The notes: generated from the letters alone by a model not told the origin. A stretch of DNA of 64,000 nucleotides from Providencia rustigianii DSM 4541 (GCF_000156395.1 NZ_GG703821.1:63639-127638), one strand, 5' to 3'; counted from the stretch's first letter, positions 9,179-18,335 are shown. Numbers and translations: made by a program.

Positions 9179-9886
9179 ATGAGGCATATCCAGAAAATCA
9201 TCTACAGCTTAGTGCTACTCTTGTTGAGCCATCAAACCCACGCAAGTTTAATCTTAAAAGGCACTCGAATTATTTATCCAGGCGACAAGGAACGGATTAG
9301 CATTCAAACGGTTAATGATAGCGAGCAAGCCAGTTTGATTCAGAGTTGGATTGATGAAGGCGATATTCATTCAACACCAGAAACAACAAAAGCGCCGTTT
9401 ATTGTCACCCCACCCGTTGCCAAGATTGCGGCCAATGAAGGGGCTCAACTGCGCATTCAATATATTGGAGAAGATCTCCCGCAAGATAGGGAGTCCGTAT
9501 TTTACTTGAACGTTCTCGATATTTCTCCCAAACCCCAAAATAAACAGGGTATGAATCTGATACAGCTCGCATTACAAATACGCATTAAACTTTTTTACCG
9601 CCCCACAATACTCTCGGGTAACATTGAATCTGTTATTGACCTCGTGAAACTTTCATCTTCTGATAAACAACTCATTATTGAAAATCCAACGCCTTATTTT
9701 TTAAATATTTCAGAAGTTTATTATGAAAAAAATCAACAGAACCCAATAGCAAAAAGCGTTATGGTTGCACCATTTTCGGAACAAAATATCCATGAAAATA
9801 ACGAATACAAACAAGATATTGTGGTTGTATTTATTAATGACCAAGGAAACCTTATTAGCCATAAAATAAAAAGAGCGTCTCTCTGA
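9179..9886 (+). CDS. Second fimbrial periplasmic chaperone (PapD-like)
   Basis: 235-residue PapD-type chaperone starting at the ATG at 9179 after GAGGG; the open frame begins with a TTG overlapping the adhesin stop. A signal peptide is followed by LKGTRIIYPGDKERISIQTVN, SLIQSWIDEGD, DRESVFYLNVLDISP and IQLALQIRIKLFYRPTIL. It is clearly related to the first chaperone of the operon (shared SLIQSWID, ESVFYLNVLDI and KLFYRP). Its place right after the adhesin suggests a chaperone dedicated to the adhesin, or a duplicated chaperone. Confidence 0.93.
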   Translation: MRHIQKIIYSLVLLLLSHQTHASLILKGTRIIYPGDKERISIQTVNDSEQASLIQSWIDEGDIHSTPETTKAPFIVTPPVAKIAANEGAQLRIQYIGEDLPQDRESVFYLNVLDISPKPQNKQGMNLIQLALQIRIKLFYRPTILSGNIESVIDLVKLSSSDKQLIIENPTPYFLNISEVYYEKNQQNPIAKSVMVAPFSEQNIHENNEYKQDIVVVFINDQGNLISHKIKRASL

Positions 9887-9972
9887 TAAACTTTGCCGTC
9901 CGTAAAACCTGTGAATTATGTTGATCTAATATTAAGAACGGCCCTGAATTGCCAAACTTCAAAAAATAGATA

Positions 9973-10803
9973 ATGATGTTTGAATCTCAGCCAAGTAGAA
10001 CCCACATGCGAAATATTTCACTGAACACAATTGATGCTGTGCCTCGTGATGTTTTAGCCATCGGTACAGATTACCCCCCGAATGTGCTATTAAGTGCTCA
10101 CGAACATCGCAGAGCGCAATTTTTATATGGGGCTACTGGGCTTATAGAGGTCAGTACTGCTGATGGAGAATGGGTTATTCCCCCTGATTGTGGCGTGTGG
10201 ATACCGGCTCAAACACTCCATGAAACACGTATGCTCAACGTCAGTACTCGCAGCTTATATATTGAACCTACTGTCGCACCTCGCCAAAGCCGTAAGTGTG
10301 AAGTTCTGCGGGTTTCTAGGCTACTGCGTCAATTATTGCTGGAAGCTGTCGATATTCCTTTGGAATACGACCTTCATGGGCGAGAAGGAATTTTAATTCA
10401 GTTAATATTACATGAGGTAGCACGAGCCAAACCGCTGCCTTTCTTTGCTCCCATTCCCCGTGATACGCATTTAGCAACACTGTGTCGTGAGTTTTTAACG
10501 GCTCCGCATATCACGTCCCTTCCCCAAGAATGGGCAAAAAAACTGCATAAAAGTGAGCGCTCATTTAGCCGTTTTTTTAGCGCGCAGACAGGCTTATCTT
10601 TCTCCAATTGGCGACAGCAAGCCTGCCTATTAAACGCCATTACAAATATATCTGCGGGCAAATCAATAACCGAAGTCGCCTTTGATCTCGGTTATTGTAA
10701 CGTGGGTTCGTTCTCAACCATGTTCAAAAAATGGTTAGGACAACCCCCATCAAGCTTTATCCAGCAAATTGATGAGTCATCCCTACTCATAGGTTGCAAT
10801 TAA
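9973..10803 (+). CDS. AraC-family transcriptional regulator
   Basis: 276-residue regulator with an N-terminal cupin-type sensing domain (HEHRRAQFLYGATGLIEVSTADGEWVIPPDCGVWIPAQTLHE, about residues 42-85) and a C-terminal AraC/XylS double helix-turn-helix (DLGYCNVGSFSTMFKKWLGQPPSSF, about 235-260). It lies between two fimbrial clusters, 86 bp after the second chaperone gene. Its 3' end overlaps the 3' end of the convergent fimbrial adhesin gene by 21 bp. It may control the fimbriae, but cupin-AraC proteins of this kind often regulate small-molecule transporters, so the target is open. Confidence 0.85.
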   Translation: MMFESQPSRTHMRNISLNTIDAVPRDVLAIGTDYPPNVLLSAHEHRRAQFLYGATGLIEVSTADGEWVIPPDCGVWIPAQTLHETRMLNVSTRSLYIEPTVAPRQSRKCEVLRVSRLLRQLLLEAVDIPLEYDLHGREGILIQLILHEVARAKPLPFFAPIPRDTHLATLCREFLTAPHITSLPQEWAKKLHKSERSFSRFFSAQTGLSFSNWRQQACLLNAITNISAGKSITEVAFDLGYCNVGSFSTMFKKWLGQPPSSFIQQIDESSLLIGCN

Positions 10804-11847
10804 CCACGCAGACCCATGATAATCACCGGCTGCGGCATTTTCCCCTTGTAGGTGGCTAATAATTTCAAATGTTTTGTTGGCATAAATTTCTGTCCTTAAC
10901 TCTTGACCCGATTGACCGGTCTCCTGATCTATAATCGTGAGCGCGCTATAAATTTTATCATTGGCATTATTGGTCATTGGTAGCCGCTTTTGAGGATCTT
11001 CATCTGAAGCATAATCTAGGCGCAAACGCACTTTCGTTGAGGAGCTAAATAAGCAACTGTAAGTCACTTGTCCGTTAGTTCGACTGTCATAATTCAAACT
11101 GTTTAATTGCCCATGACGTAAGTTCAATACCGCTTTATCACCCGAGCTAGTACTGGTTGAGCACATGGCTCCCACATTGATTTGTGATGTTGCTAATCGC
11201 AGTGGCACTGAAACTTCATTCAGCGGCCAGCTATTAAAGGGTGGCGTCGACAAGGGATCGGTAAATGCACGCACATACCCCGCGAGATCCATACCATAAA
11301 TCATCAACTGACCATCAATAATTCGCTCATTAATATAGAAAGTCATCGTAATGGGGAACTGACTATTAAACATAGGAACTTCGTACTTGGTATCTTCATA
11401 AGCCAGAGAACAAACCCCCGCACCTCGATTTGTCCACTGCATAATATCCGCTTCAACGGTCATCACTACGTTACTGTTAATGCGGTAAGTCTCTTTTCCA
11501 CCAATGGAAATGCCAGTGGTTGGGACATACATAAATAATCGATGAAACGAATTGGTGGATAGAATTTGTGTACTGTTCCCCCCCCAGCGTCTCCCGACAC
11601 ATTTAACCATTCCCGACGCTTGAGCGGAGGTGCTATCTAAGGTAATTGGGTCTCCCACCTGATAATAATTTTGACCATCACTGCCTTTGTAGGGAGTCGG
11701 ATCTACCGTACTATTGTTATCGACTTTAAGCACATACCCTGAGCTCGGATCAATAATCTGAGCGGCATAATCCGCATGTACCGTCATAGGTAATAATAGG
11801 CTCCCAGCTAAGTAAAATACTTTAGCTATGGGTTTAATCTTCAACAT
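10783..11847 (-). CDS. Fimbrial tip adhesin of the MR/P-type operon
   Basis: 354-residue secreted two-domain protein with a signal peptide (MLKIKPIAKVFYLAGSLLLPMTVHA). The N-terminal half is a putative receptor-binding domain (cysteines in GMVKCVGRR and AGVCSLAY). The C-terminal half is pilin-like (cysteines in GAMCSTS and TYSCLFS; final strand GSAWLIATYE). It is the last gene of the operon, the position held by mrpH in Proteus. It is longer than MrpH (about 275) and nearer in size to Proteus PmfE-type adhesins. Receptor unknown. Confidence 0.8.
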   Translation of the reverse strand: MLKIKPIAKVFYLAGSLLLPMTVHADYAAQIIDPSSGYVLKVDNNSTVDPTPYKGSDGQNYYQVGDPITLDSTSAQASGMVKCVGRRWGGNSTQILSTNSFHRLFMYVPTTGISIGGKETYRINSNVVMTVEADIMQWTNRGAGVCSLAYEDTKYEVPMFNSQFPITMTFYINERIIDGQLMIYGMDLAGYVRAFTDPLSTPPFNSWPLNEVSVPLRLATSQINVGAMCSTSTSSGDKAVLNLRHGQLNSLNYDSRTNGQVTYSCLFSSSTKVRLRLDYASDEDPQKRLPMTNNANDKIYSALTIIDQETGQSGQELRTEIYANKTFEIISHLQGENAAAGDYHGSAWLIATYE

Positions 11848-11860
11848 ACCGGTGTTCTCA

Positions 11861-12394
11861 CTAGTTGTAAGTGACTGAAATCATCATCGCAGATGTGAAT
11901 TTCCCTACAGATAACTGGCTGACAGGCAAGGTATTAACCAACTGAGCCTGTAGATTAATTCGGTGCTCTGTCTCACTAATTAGCTCCGGATTGATCGGCT
12001 GAAGCTGATTAAGCCCCAGAGAATCTGTTTTTCCCCCAGTGACATCATAGAGATTAACGCCAAGCCCTTTTGTACTGGTGGATAGGATCTGCTTGCCACT
12101 GTATTCTTGAGTTCCATACCCTTTAGGATTTAGCAATATCGATAACCCCTTTCCACCATTGCACCCGCTGATATACACCGGAAAATCTTTTGCCAATGAA
12201 ATTTCATTTAGATTGTGGGTCTCGATGGTTCCAAAATGGATTTGTAATGGAGAATTGCCGTCCTCACCACGGAGATTACAAGCCGGATCAACCATCGTAG
12301 CTGTCACATCCACCAGCACATCCCCGTATATCGCTGGGGAGTTCAGTAATAAAAAACCCCAGAGATATAGACTTATTCTATTGATTCTTTTCAC
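11861..12394 (-). CDS. Fimbrial minor subunit (MrpG position)
   Basis: 177-residue pilin-like protein with a signal peptide, an N-terminal VDVTATMVDPACNLRGED segment, a second cysteine in ISGCNGG, and a C-terminal strand FTSAMMISVTYN. It starts with GTG at 12394 that overlaps the stop codon of the upstream subunit by one base (TAGTG), so translation is probably coupled. By order it corresponds to the sixth structural position (mrpG) of MR/P-type operons. Confidence 0.85.
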   Translation of the reverse strand: MKRINRISLYLWGFLLLNSPAIYGDVLVDVTATMVDPACNLRGEDGNSPLQIHFGTIETHNLNEISLAKDFPVYISGCNGGKGLSILLNPKGYGTQEYSGKQILSTSTKGLGVNLYDVTGGKTDSLGLNQLQPINPELISETEHRINLQAQLVNTLPVSQLSVGKFTSAMMISVTYN

Positions 12395-12927
12395 TATTCA
12401 TACTCCAGAGCAAAAGTCACCCAACCAGAAAAATCACCTTCTTTGACTAAACCAGATTGTGGTTTACGAGCAAATACACCAAAGAAAAGTTCTTGTTCAC
12501 AATCCGCTTCGGTCACTTTTCCCACCTCCATCGGGGTATTCCACTCGATGGGTTTTTCGTCATGGGTCAATAGCCCTAAAACAACTCCACTTTCCCCTTG
12601 AGTCGCCACATAATCGTGCCCATCAATATTCACTAGCTGGGAACTGTGCCATGTCATTTTGATTAGCTTGTCCAAATCACTAGGCTGGCAATTATCGATG
12701 CCAATAGAAAAAGACGTAATTTCGCTACGGTCTTCTTGATTAAGAGTCTGTAACCGTAAGTTTTCTAAACGAACTTCTTTATTCACGGATGTCGAACTCA
12801 CCCGGCAAGATAAATTGATCAGTTCTCCACCGAACTCGACATCAAGAACCTGAGCATTTGCTTCTCTTGAAAAGATCCACAAAATAGCCATCAACAAAGT
12901 GCTACAGAGGGTAAGCGACTTATTCAT
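12394..12927 (-). CDS. Fimbrial minor subunit (MrpF position)
   Basis: 177-residue pilin-domain protein. The start is the ATG at 12927, which follows GGAGGTTAGCT and begins a signal peptide (MNKSLTLCSTLLMAILW, cleaved near EANA); the longer frame to 12996 has no ribosome site. It has LSCRVSSTS and DNCQPSD cysteines and the ending GWVTFALEYE. The start overlaps the preceding gene by 8 bp. A third cysteine (EADCEQELFFG) is unusual for a pilin. Confidence 0.83.
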   Translation of the reverse strand: MNKSLTLCSTLLMAILWIFSREANAQVLDVEFGGELINLSCRVSSTSVNKEVRLENLRLQTLNQEDRSEITSFSIGIDNCQPSDLDKLIKMTWHSSQLVNIDGHDYVATQGESGVVLGLLTHDEKPIEWNTPMEVGKVTEADCEQELFFGVFARKPQSGLVKEGDFSGWVTFALEYE

Positions 12928-13327
12928 AGCTAACCTCCAATCTGAATTGATGGGATCTTTCGCTGATATTTGGCAGCTGAATAAGGTTATTGCCATTCAT
13001 TAATGCCATTGGATAACGCACTACTTTTTGCCCAGTAGAAAGATCGACTACTTGCAAAATAATGGGAGTTTTAGCTGTATGGTTAAATGTTCCAACCTCA
13101 CTAAAACTGGTACCAGCACCACAATTAGTCAGCATTAACTTTCCCGCCAACTGCAAATCACAGGGTGCATTAAATACCGTCGCATTGACCAATAACCATC
13201 CCGTTTGCGATGATTCATAGCGGGGTTCATTGATGGGTACGCTTCCCACAAACTCATCACCCACCACATTTACACTGGCTACTAGATTTATTGCGACTAA
13301 CCCTAACCACAATGAGATATTTTTCAT
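12920..13327 (-). CDS. Small fimbrial subunit (MrpE position)
   Basis: 135-residue secreted protein starting at the ATG at 13327 after GGGGAAAG. A signal peptide precedes a short pilin-like domain with cysteines in NAPCDLQL and LTNCGAG and a C-terminal strand HQFRLEVSYE. It is shorter than a typical pilin but keeps the donor-strand style N-terminus and C-terminal beta zipper. It is the first of three minor-subunit genes after the chaperone. Confidence 0.8.
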   Translation of the reverse strand: MKNISLWLGLVAINLVASVNVVGDEFVGSVPINEPRYESSQTGWLLVNATVFNAPCDLQLAGKLMLTNCGAGTSFSEVGTFNHTAKTPIILQVVDLSTGQKVVRYPMALMNGNNLIQLPNISERSHQFRLEVSYE

Positions 13328-13344
13328 GTGCTTTCCCCTATCAC

Positions 13345-14064
13345 TCACTGTTCCCCAGAAACGGTGCAAGTATCCCCTTGGCAACGAAATTCCAGTGTGG
13401 GTTTACCGCCATAGTCATTGATGTAGGTAAGATGGGGGGTATTAAGTGGATTTGATTTAATATCCAGCGTCGACTTCGGCGCAATCATCACCACCTCAAA
13501 CGCACTCTCTTCAGACTGTTTACGATTATTTCCCACCCCAATAATCGTGAGATTAAATGGGGTAACATTGTTTAAACGATAGCCTTTTGGTGTTTTGACC
13601 AACGTGACTTTATGCGCCCATTTCGTTTCGGATTCGCCGATAATTTTAGCGGGACGATAAAACAGCTTTACACGGGATTGGAGGGCAATTTGTAGTGTAT
13701 TTTCTTCCGTCGACTTCGGCGGAACTTCACGTAGATTAAAATAAAAAACTGATTCCCTATCATCGGGTAACTGACTAAATAAAGGCGTTTTACTCAGACG
13801 GACTAAACTGTGGCTATTAGGTTCAATACGCTGCAATGGTGGCGTTGCTAAAATGGCCCCTTTGGTTAATTTATTCCCCTGTAAATCCTCAATCCAGCTT
13901 TGGGCTAGATAGGCTTCTTCTGGATTATCATTGGATATGCGAATATTGATTGAATTCTCATTACCCGGAAAGATAATCCGAGTTCTATCCAGTGTTACTG
14001 CGCTATAAGATGCAAATGAAGTGATGGCAAGTAGCCCCATCAGTGATCTGCGAAAATTAGACAT
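13345..14064 (-). CDS. Fimbrial periplasmic chaperone of the MR/P-type operon
   Basis: 239-residue PapD-like chaperone starting at the ATG at 14064 after GAGGT; the upstream open frame overlaps the usher gene without a ribosome site. Family blocks are VTLDRTRIIFPGNENSINIRISN, LAQSWIEDLQG, DDRESVFYFNLREVPP and LQIALQSRVKLFYRPAKI. A C-terminal cysteine pair (EFRCQGDTCTVSG) resembles other MrpD-type chaperones. Lies directly after the usher gene. Confidence 0.92.
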   Translation of the reverse strand: MSNFRRSLMGLLAITSFASYSAVTLDRTRIIFPGNENSINIRISNDNPEEAYLAQSWIEDLQGNKLTKGAILATPPLQRIEPNSHSLVRLSKTPLFSQLPDDRESVFYFNLREVPPKSTEENTLQIALQSRVKLFYRPAKIIGESETKWAHKVTLVKTPKGYRLNNVTPFNLTIIGVGNNRKQSEESAFEVVMIAPKSTLDIKSNPLNTPHLTYINDYGGKPTLEFRCQGDTCTVSGEQ

Positions 14065-14099
14065 AATCAACCTCATAGAATGATTTATTGACGAAAAGA

Positions 14100-16601
14100 T
14101 TATTGGCCACATGGCAGTAACAGCATGGAAGAAGAGGCATTCGGAGTGTCTGGCAGCATCAACTGACACTGTTTTTGATTACGCCAATACACCCACAAAG
14201 GCTCTTTTCCAGAAACGCCAACTAACCAAGTCACCCCATCTTCCCCAACGATCCCCAACTCTTGGTTAGCTTCATTACGAACGCTGGCACCAAATGGCGG
14301 TGTTTTACCTCCTTTCAGGGTGATCACGGCAAACACTTTTTCCCCTTTCATCACAGGGAAGCTGCGATAACCAATGGCACCTTTTGTCAGCGTGATATCA
14401 CTGGTTGAACTCAACGCTTCAATATTTTCAGGTAACTTACTGGTATTGATAGTGGCTGTTGATTTTCGATAGCTATTCACATTCGGGATCACTGCGAGCC
14501 CAAATGCGTTAGTTTTGGTCACACCGTTATTCAAGGGAACGCCACCAATATCGGAGGTTTCTACCATTAAGCGCGTATCGCCATTCGCGGAACGGTGTAA
14601 TGCAGCACCTTTACCCGTGACAGTAATACCGCTATTAATAGATGCCCCCACACTGCGATATTGATGAGGTACATAACTACCGTTGAATGAAACATTGGCA
14701 TCCGAGAGATCGCGGGAATAGAAACCACTGAAACTGGTTTGGCTATCCATAGCCTGCCCATGGTTGTAACCCATAGTTAAGCTATAGCTATCATTATCTC
14801 CATAGCCGTTATAACCCACGTTATGGTTATATTGATTCTTTTTGGCTGACCGCGAATAAAGCTCGGAGAATGTCAGACTATGTCCGCTATACAGTGGAAT
14901 CGTTAAGTACAAATTGATGGAATCATCTTCATAGCCGTTACTGCGCTCTGTACGTGTCGCGGATAACGCAATATTTCCGTTGTATTGAGAGAGAGATGGA
15001 AAACTCAAATTAGTATTGGCATATAAACCATATTGAGTTTGAGGATCATCCTGCCAATACGTACTGTATTGGTAATTGAGCGACACATTAAAATTATCAA
15101 AATACTTATTAAGGTAAACTTGGTAGTTTTCTTTGGTCGCTCTTGGCGTGGCGCCCGTTCTATCTTCATCCATATATTGCGTCAAAGTGCGGTACTCTTT
15201 ATCCGCAAACCGATAGCCAGCAAAGGTAATATCTGTGCGTAAATCATCAAATGATTTAGCATAATTGACGCGATAAGAGCGCCCTTGTAAGCGGTCTTTA
15301 TCATCTGAATAATCAGCAAAAGATTGAGTGACATCCACAGAAATCGCCCCGAGAGAAAACAGGTCTCGCCCAATACCGAGTGCTGCGCTTTGATAATAGG
15401 CATTGAGCTGAGCCCCCCCATAAAGCGACCATGCATTGGAGACACCGTATGACAATTCACCACTAATAACCGGCTCCCCCGTTAAATGTCGATTGTCATA
15501 ACGTGTTTTACCTACTGCTGTCTTATAAACGACTCTTCCAGGACGCGTTAAATACGGTAATGAAGCGGTACTAAGGCTAAATTTATTCTCTTCACCATTT
15601 TCCTCTCGCACGATCACATCTAAAAGGCCTCGAACGCCACTATCTAACGTCTGGATACGAAATGGCCCCGGTGGCACTGAGGTTTCTGAAATGATCCGAT
15701 CTTGACTGCGCACGATCACAATCGCATTCGTTTTAGCCACCCCAATAATTTCTGGTGCATAACCAACTAACTTAGGAGGCAACATGCGATCATCGCTTTC
15801 AATCGAGATCCCCGTGTATTGCCACGATTCAAAAACATCCGAATAAAAGTTATTTTCACCAAGAGTTAAGATCGCCGCAGAATCTTTTAGGGAACGAAAG
15901 GCATATAACCGACTGAAATCAAAATTATGCTTTTCTTGGTCATAATCCCCACCATGCTGCTTTTGATACGTGCCATTAAAATCACCACGTAAGCGCCATG
16001 CACCAATATTCACACCAGAAGTTCCATTGCCGGATAAATAGATACGCTTATTGCCTTCGCTTTCTTTAGTCGCCGAAATATTTGCGTTGTAATCTACAAA
16101 TACTCCGTTGATACCGTCTTCCCATAACTTCGGAGGCACCCAATAAGGGTCCCGGTATTCCATCCACATCTGTGGAATGGTCATTTTGAGGGACATTGAG
16201 GGTAAATCGACTTTACTTTGTACCCCCGCAAGTGCTGAGAAATTTAAACATTTCCCATCATGAGATAAGGTTATTTTTTCTATTGATGATGGCTTAAAAC
16301 CCATCAAATCCAGTAATTCCGGTGCGATACACACGAATTGAGACTGTATTTTCTGTACACTTTTATCTTCATAAACAGCCACATCTCGAGGTGCTCCTAA
16401 GCGCAGACCATTGACAAAAACGGTGAGAATATAATCGCCGGGAGGAACATACCCAGCAACGGAGAATTGGCTCATATCAATATTATTAATATCGCTAGCA
16501 TCTAATACATCGGTATTAAATTCAGCGGCATACACATTTCCTATGCCCATACTCAGCGCTAACAAAACTGCCTGTCTTAGTTTGCTATGTTTGAACACCA
16601 T
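14100..16601 (-). CDS. Fimbrial outer-membrane usher of the MR/P-type operon
   Basis: 833-residue FimD/PapC-type usher with a signal peptide ending VYAA. The N-terminal domain reads AEFNTDVLDASDINNIDMSQF and has a cysteine pair (QFVCIAPEL and DGKCLNFSA). The central barrel plug is near APEIIGVAKTNAIVIVRSQD and SVPPGPFRIQTL. The C-terminal plate domains include the cysteines QKQCQLM and LPCGQ. It assembles the fimbria encoded by this operon. Confidence 0.94.
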   Translation of the reverse strand: MVFKHSKLRQAVLLALSMGIGNVYAAEFNTDVLDASDINNIDMSQFSVAGYVPPGDYILTVFVNGLRLGAPRDVAVYEDKSVQKIQSQFVCIAPELLDLMGFKPSSIEKITLSHDGKCLNFSALAGVQSKVDLPSMSLKMTIPQMWMEYRDPYWVPPKLWEDGINGVFVDYNANISATKESEGNKRIYLSGNGTSGVNIGAWRLRGDFNGTYQKQHGGDYDQEKHNFDFSRLYAFRSLKDSAAILTLGENNFYSDVFESWQYTGISIESDDRMLPPKLVGYAPEIIGVAKTNAIVIVRSQDRIISETSVPPGPFRIQTLDSGVRGLLDVIVREENGEENKFSLSTASLPYLTRPGRVVYKTAVGKTRYDNRHLTGEPVISGELSYGVSNAWSLYGGAQLNAYYQSAALGIGRDLFSLGAISVDVTQSFADYSDDKDRLQGRSYRVNYAKSFDDLRTDITFAGYRFADKEYRTLTQYMDEDRTGATPRATKENYQVYLNKYFDNFNVSLNYQYSTYWQDDPQTQYGLYANTNLSFPSLSQYNGNIALSATRTERSNGYEDDSINLYLTIPLYSGHSLTFSELYSRSAKKNQYNHNVGYNGYGDNDSYSLTMGYNHGQAMDSQTSFSGFYSRDLSDANVSFNGSYVPHQYRSVGASINSGITVTGKGAALHRSANGDTRLMVETSDIGGVPLNNGVTKTNAFGLAVIPNVNSYRKSTATINTSKLPENIEALSSTSDITLTKGAIGYRSFPVMKGEKVFAVITLKGGKTPPFGASVRNEANQELGIVGEDGVTWLVGVSGKEPLWVYWRNQKQCQLMLPDTPNASSSMLLLPCGQ

Positions 16602-16635
16602 GCTCTATACCATCCCAAATGCGACAAGTGTGCCC

Positions 16636-16657
16636 CTCTCGAAAATGATTTCGAGAG
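16636..16657. other. Hairpin between minor pilin and usher genes
   Basis: Inverted repeat CTCTCGAAA / TTTCGAGAG (9 bp, 4-base loop) in the 72-bp gap upstream of the usher gene. No T tract follows on either strand, so it is more likely an mRNA processing or stability element than a terminator. Confidence 0.5.
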
Positions 16658-16673
16658 CATATATATTTGCAAC

Positions 16674-17255
16674 CTATTGATAATCGATAAAAAACCGAAT
16701 CAGCCCTTGATAACTACCCGCCTGAATCGGCTGTCCTGTCAGCTCTAACCGTAAGAAATAACGTAAGAAAAGTGCTTTTTCTGATTTGTCTTGTCGTAAG
16801 ACATTATCTGACAAGAGGTAGTATTGACCCGGTATCAGCGTGTTTAAGTGATTATCGAGTACGGAAACAGCAAGCCCTTGAGATGCTCCCTGTAATACAA
16901 AGGCATCAATATGCTCAGCGGCTTGACCGACAAAACGAATTGACCAGGTTTTAGGATCGAGAGAAGAGTGCAAACTGCCACAATCACGAAGCTCAATAAC
17001 AAAAGGTTGATTATGCTGCTCTCGCTGAATTTTAGTTCCTAGCATCGTTAATGCTAATGGAGAAAAATCAATAGATTGGAAACGATTCTCTATCACCACA
17101 GAACAAGGAGTAGCGACAACGATCCCTTTGAAGGTTGTACTCGCGTTAAGCTCAATTTTTTTATTACTGGTGGCACTCGATATCACAGGACACAGCAAAA
17201 TCACTGTGGTTATCAATCGTGTTAATTGGCGAGCTAGCCGTTGATAAACAATCAC
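16674..17255 (-). CDS. Fimbrial subunit (MrpB position)
   Basis: 193-residue pilin-like protein starting with GTG at 17255 behind a strong GGGAGGG site. A signal peptide is followed by IELNASTTFKGIVVATPCSVVIENRF and a second cysteine in ELRDCGSLH; the final strand is LIRFFIDYQ. Between the major pilin and the usher genes, it matches the place of mrpB, a minor subunit thought to act in termination or anchoring in MR/P fimbriae. Confidence 0.83.
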   Translation of the reverse strand: MIVYQRLARQLTRLITTVILLCPVISSATSNKKIELNASTTFKGIVVATPCSVVIENRFQSIDFSPLALTMLGTKIQREQHNQPFVIELRDCGSLHSSLDPKTWSIRFVGQAAEHIDAFVLQGASQGLAVSVLDNHLNTLIPGQYYLLSDNVLRQDKSEKALFLRYFLRLELTGQPIQAGSYQGLIRFFIDYQ

Positions 17256-17280
17256 AATTCCCTCCCTCAATTCGATCAGT

Positions 17281-17309
17281 GATACCGCCAGCACACTGCT
17301 GACGGTATC
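17281..17309 (-). other. Stem-loop after the major pilin gene
   Basis: A 13-bp inverted repeat with one mismatch, GATACCGCCAGCA / TGCTGACGGTATC with a 3-base loop, lies 10 bp beyond the major pilin stop and just before the next gene. It lacks a T tract. It parallels the hairpin at 4826-4852 and probably acts as an attenuator or mRNA-protecting structure giving excess major pilin. Confidence 0.7.
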
Positions 17310-17318
17310 TCCACACTC

Positions 17319-17870
17319 TTATTGATAAGTAATTCGGAAATTCGTGATGGCGCTGAATTTACCTTCAGTGACATCTTTAGTTGTATCAATAGCCTTAGCT
17401 AGTGCTTTGAATGATAAAGTATTATCGCCTTTTTTATTGATGATACGTGACAAGATATCTTTGGCTTTACCAAATTCAAAGCCATCAATTGCAATACCTA
17501 CATTATTGAGATTACCTGGCGAAGTTGAAAGTAATGTGTTCGTTGCATCGGCATAATTTTGCCCTGTAAACACAAGCTCCATTGATTTCACCACAGCAGG
17601 AGTACCGGCATCATCTTTAGTAAAGTCAGAAAAATCACAGCCCGTAAATTCAATATTAAAATCCACTTCGGCAGAGCGGCCATTTTCTAGCCCTCGACGA
17701 GATAGTTGCCCAAAATCTACGGTTTGTTTCAGTGATGATTGCCCAATATTACATGGCGACGTTACTACGGTTCCGATGAAATTAATTGTGCCTGTATTTT
17801 CTGCCATCACACCAAAAGATGTGACTGAGGCAGCCATAATTGTGGCTAATGCCAATGTATTTAGTTTCAT
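17319..17870 (-). CDS. Fimbrial major subunit (MrpA position)
   Basis: 183-residue pilin starting at the ATG at 17870 after AAAGGAAAG. A signal peptide (MKLNTLALATIMAASVTSFGVMA) precedes ENTGTINFIGTVVTSPCNIG, the classic pilin start. The second cysteine is in FTGCDF, and the C-terminal strand is FSAITNFRITYQ. Being first among the structural genes and followed by a stem-loop, it is the likely major rod subunit. Confidence 0.92.
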   Translation of the reverse strand: MKLNTLALATIMAASVTSFGVMAENTGTINFIGTVVTSPCNIGQSSLKQTVDFGQLSRRGLENGRSAEVDFNIEFTGCDFSDFTKDDAGTPAVVKSMELVFTGQNYADATNTLLSTSPGNLNNVGIAIDGFEFGKAKDILSRIINKKGDNTLSFKALAKAIDTTKDVTEGKFSAITNFRITYQ

Positions 17871-17990
17871 AATATGACTTTCCTTTAATTTAAAAAATGA
17901 GGGAAACAAATATCACCATTAAAATAATTAATGGCATAAACAACATCTTAATAAAATAATTCAAGACATAACTGTTGAATAAAAAGCAAA

Positions 17991-18335
17991 TTAAAATTCA
18001 CTTATTGATCTTAATTTTAATTTTTCATAGTAAGAATATTTTGATTTTTTATCTTGAAATAAAAAATTATCCTGTCGCTTTATCTCTGCTATTTCATCAG
18101 AGTAATTAGCAATAACTTTAAAGAAAAATTCAGACCAATCTTTACCTAGCATATTTAGTAAAGCATCAAGATTTTCAATACTAATACTGGTGATCCCTCT
18201 TTCATATCGAGATACTTGCTGCTGGCTAATATGAAGCATTTTACCCAATTGCTCGCCCGTTAAAGAACTATTTACTCTAGCATCTCGTAAAAACAAACCC
18301 ACTTCTTTACGTAATAAAATTTTATTTTTAATCAT
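17991..18335 (-). CDS. MrpJ-like Xre-family fimbrial/motility regulator
   Basis: 114-residue helix-turn-helix protein. The motif LTGEQLGKMLHISQQQVSRYERG (about residues 25-47) and the following ISIENLDALLNML closely resemble Proteus MrpJ-family regulators, which are encoded with fimbrial operons and repress flagellar genes while fimbriae are made. Here the gene is upstream of the major pilin gene, 120 bp from its start, whereas mrpJ lies at the end of the mrp operon. It probably couples fimbrial expression to motility; the target is inferred. Confidence 0.85.
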   Translation of the reverse strand: MIKNKILLRKEVGLFLRDARVNSSLTGEQLGKMLHISQQQVSRYERGITSISIENLDALLNMLGKDWSEFFFKVIANYSDEIAEIKRQDNFLFQDKKSKYSYYEKLKLRSISEF

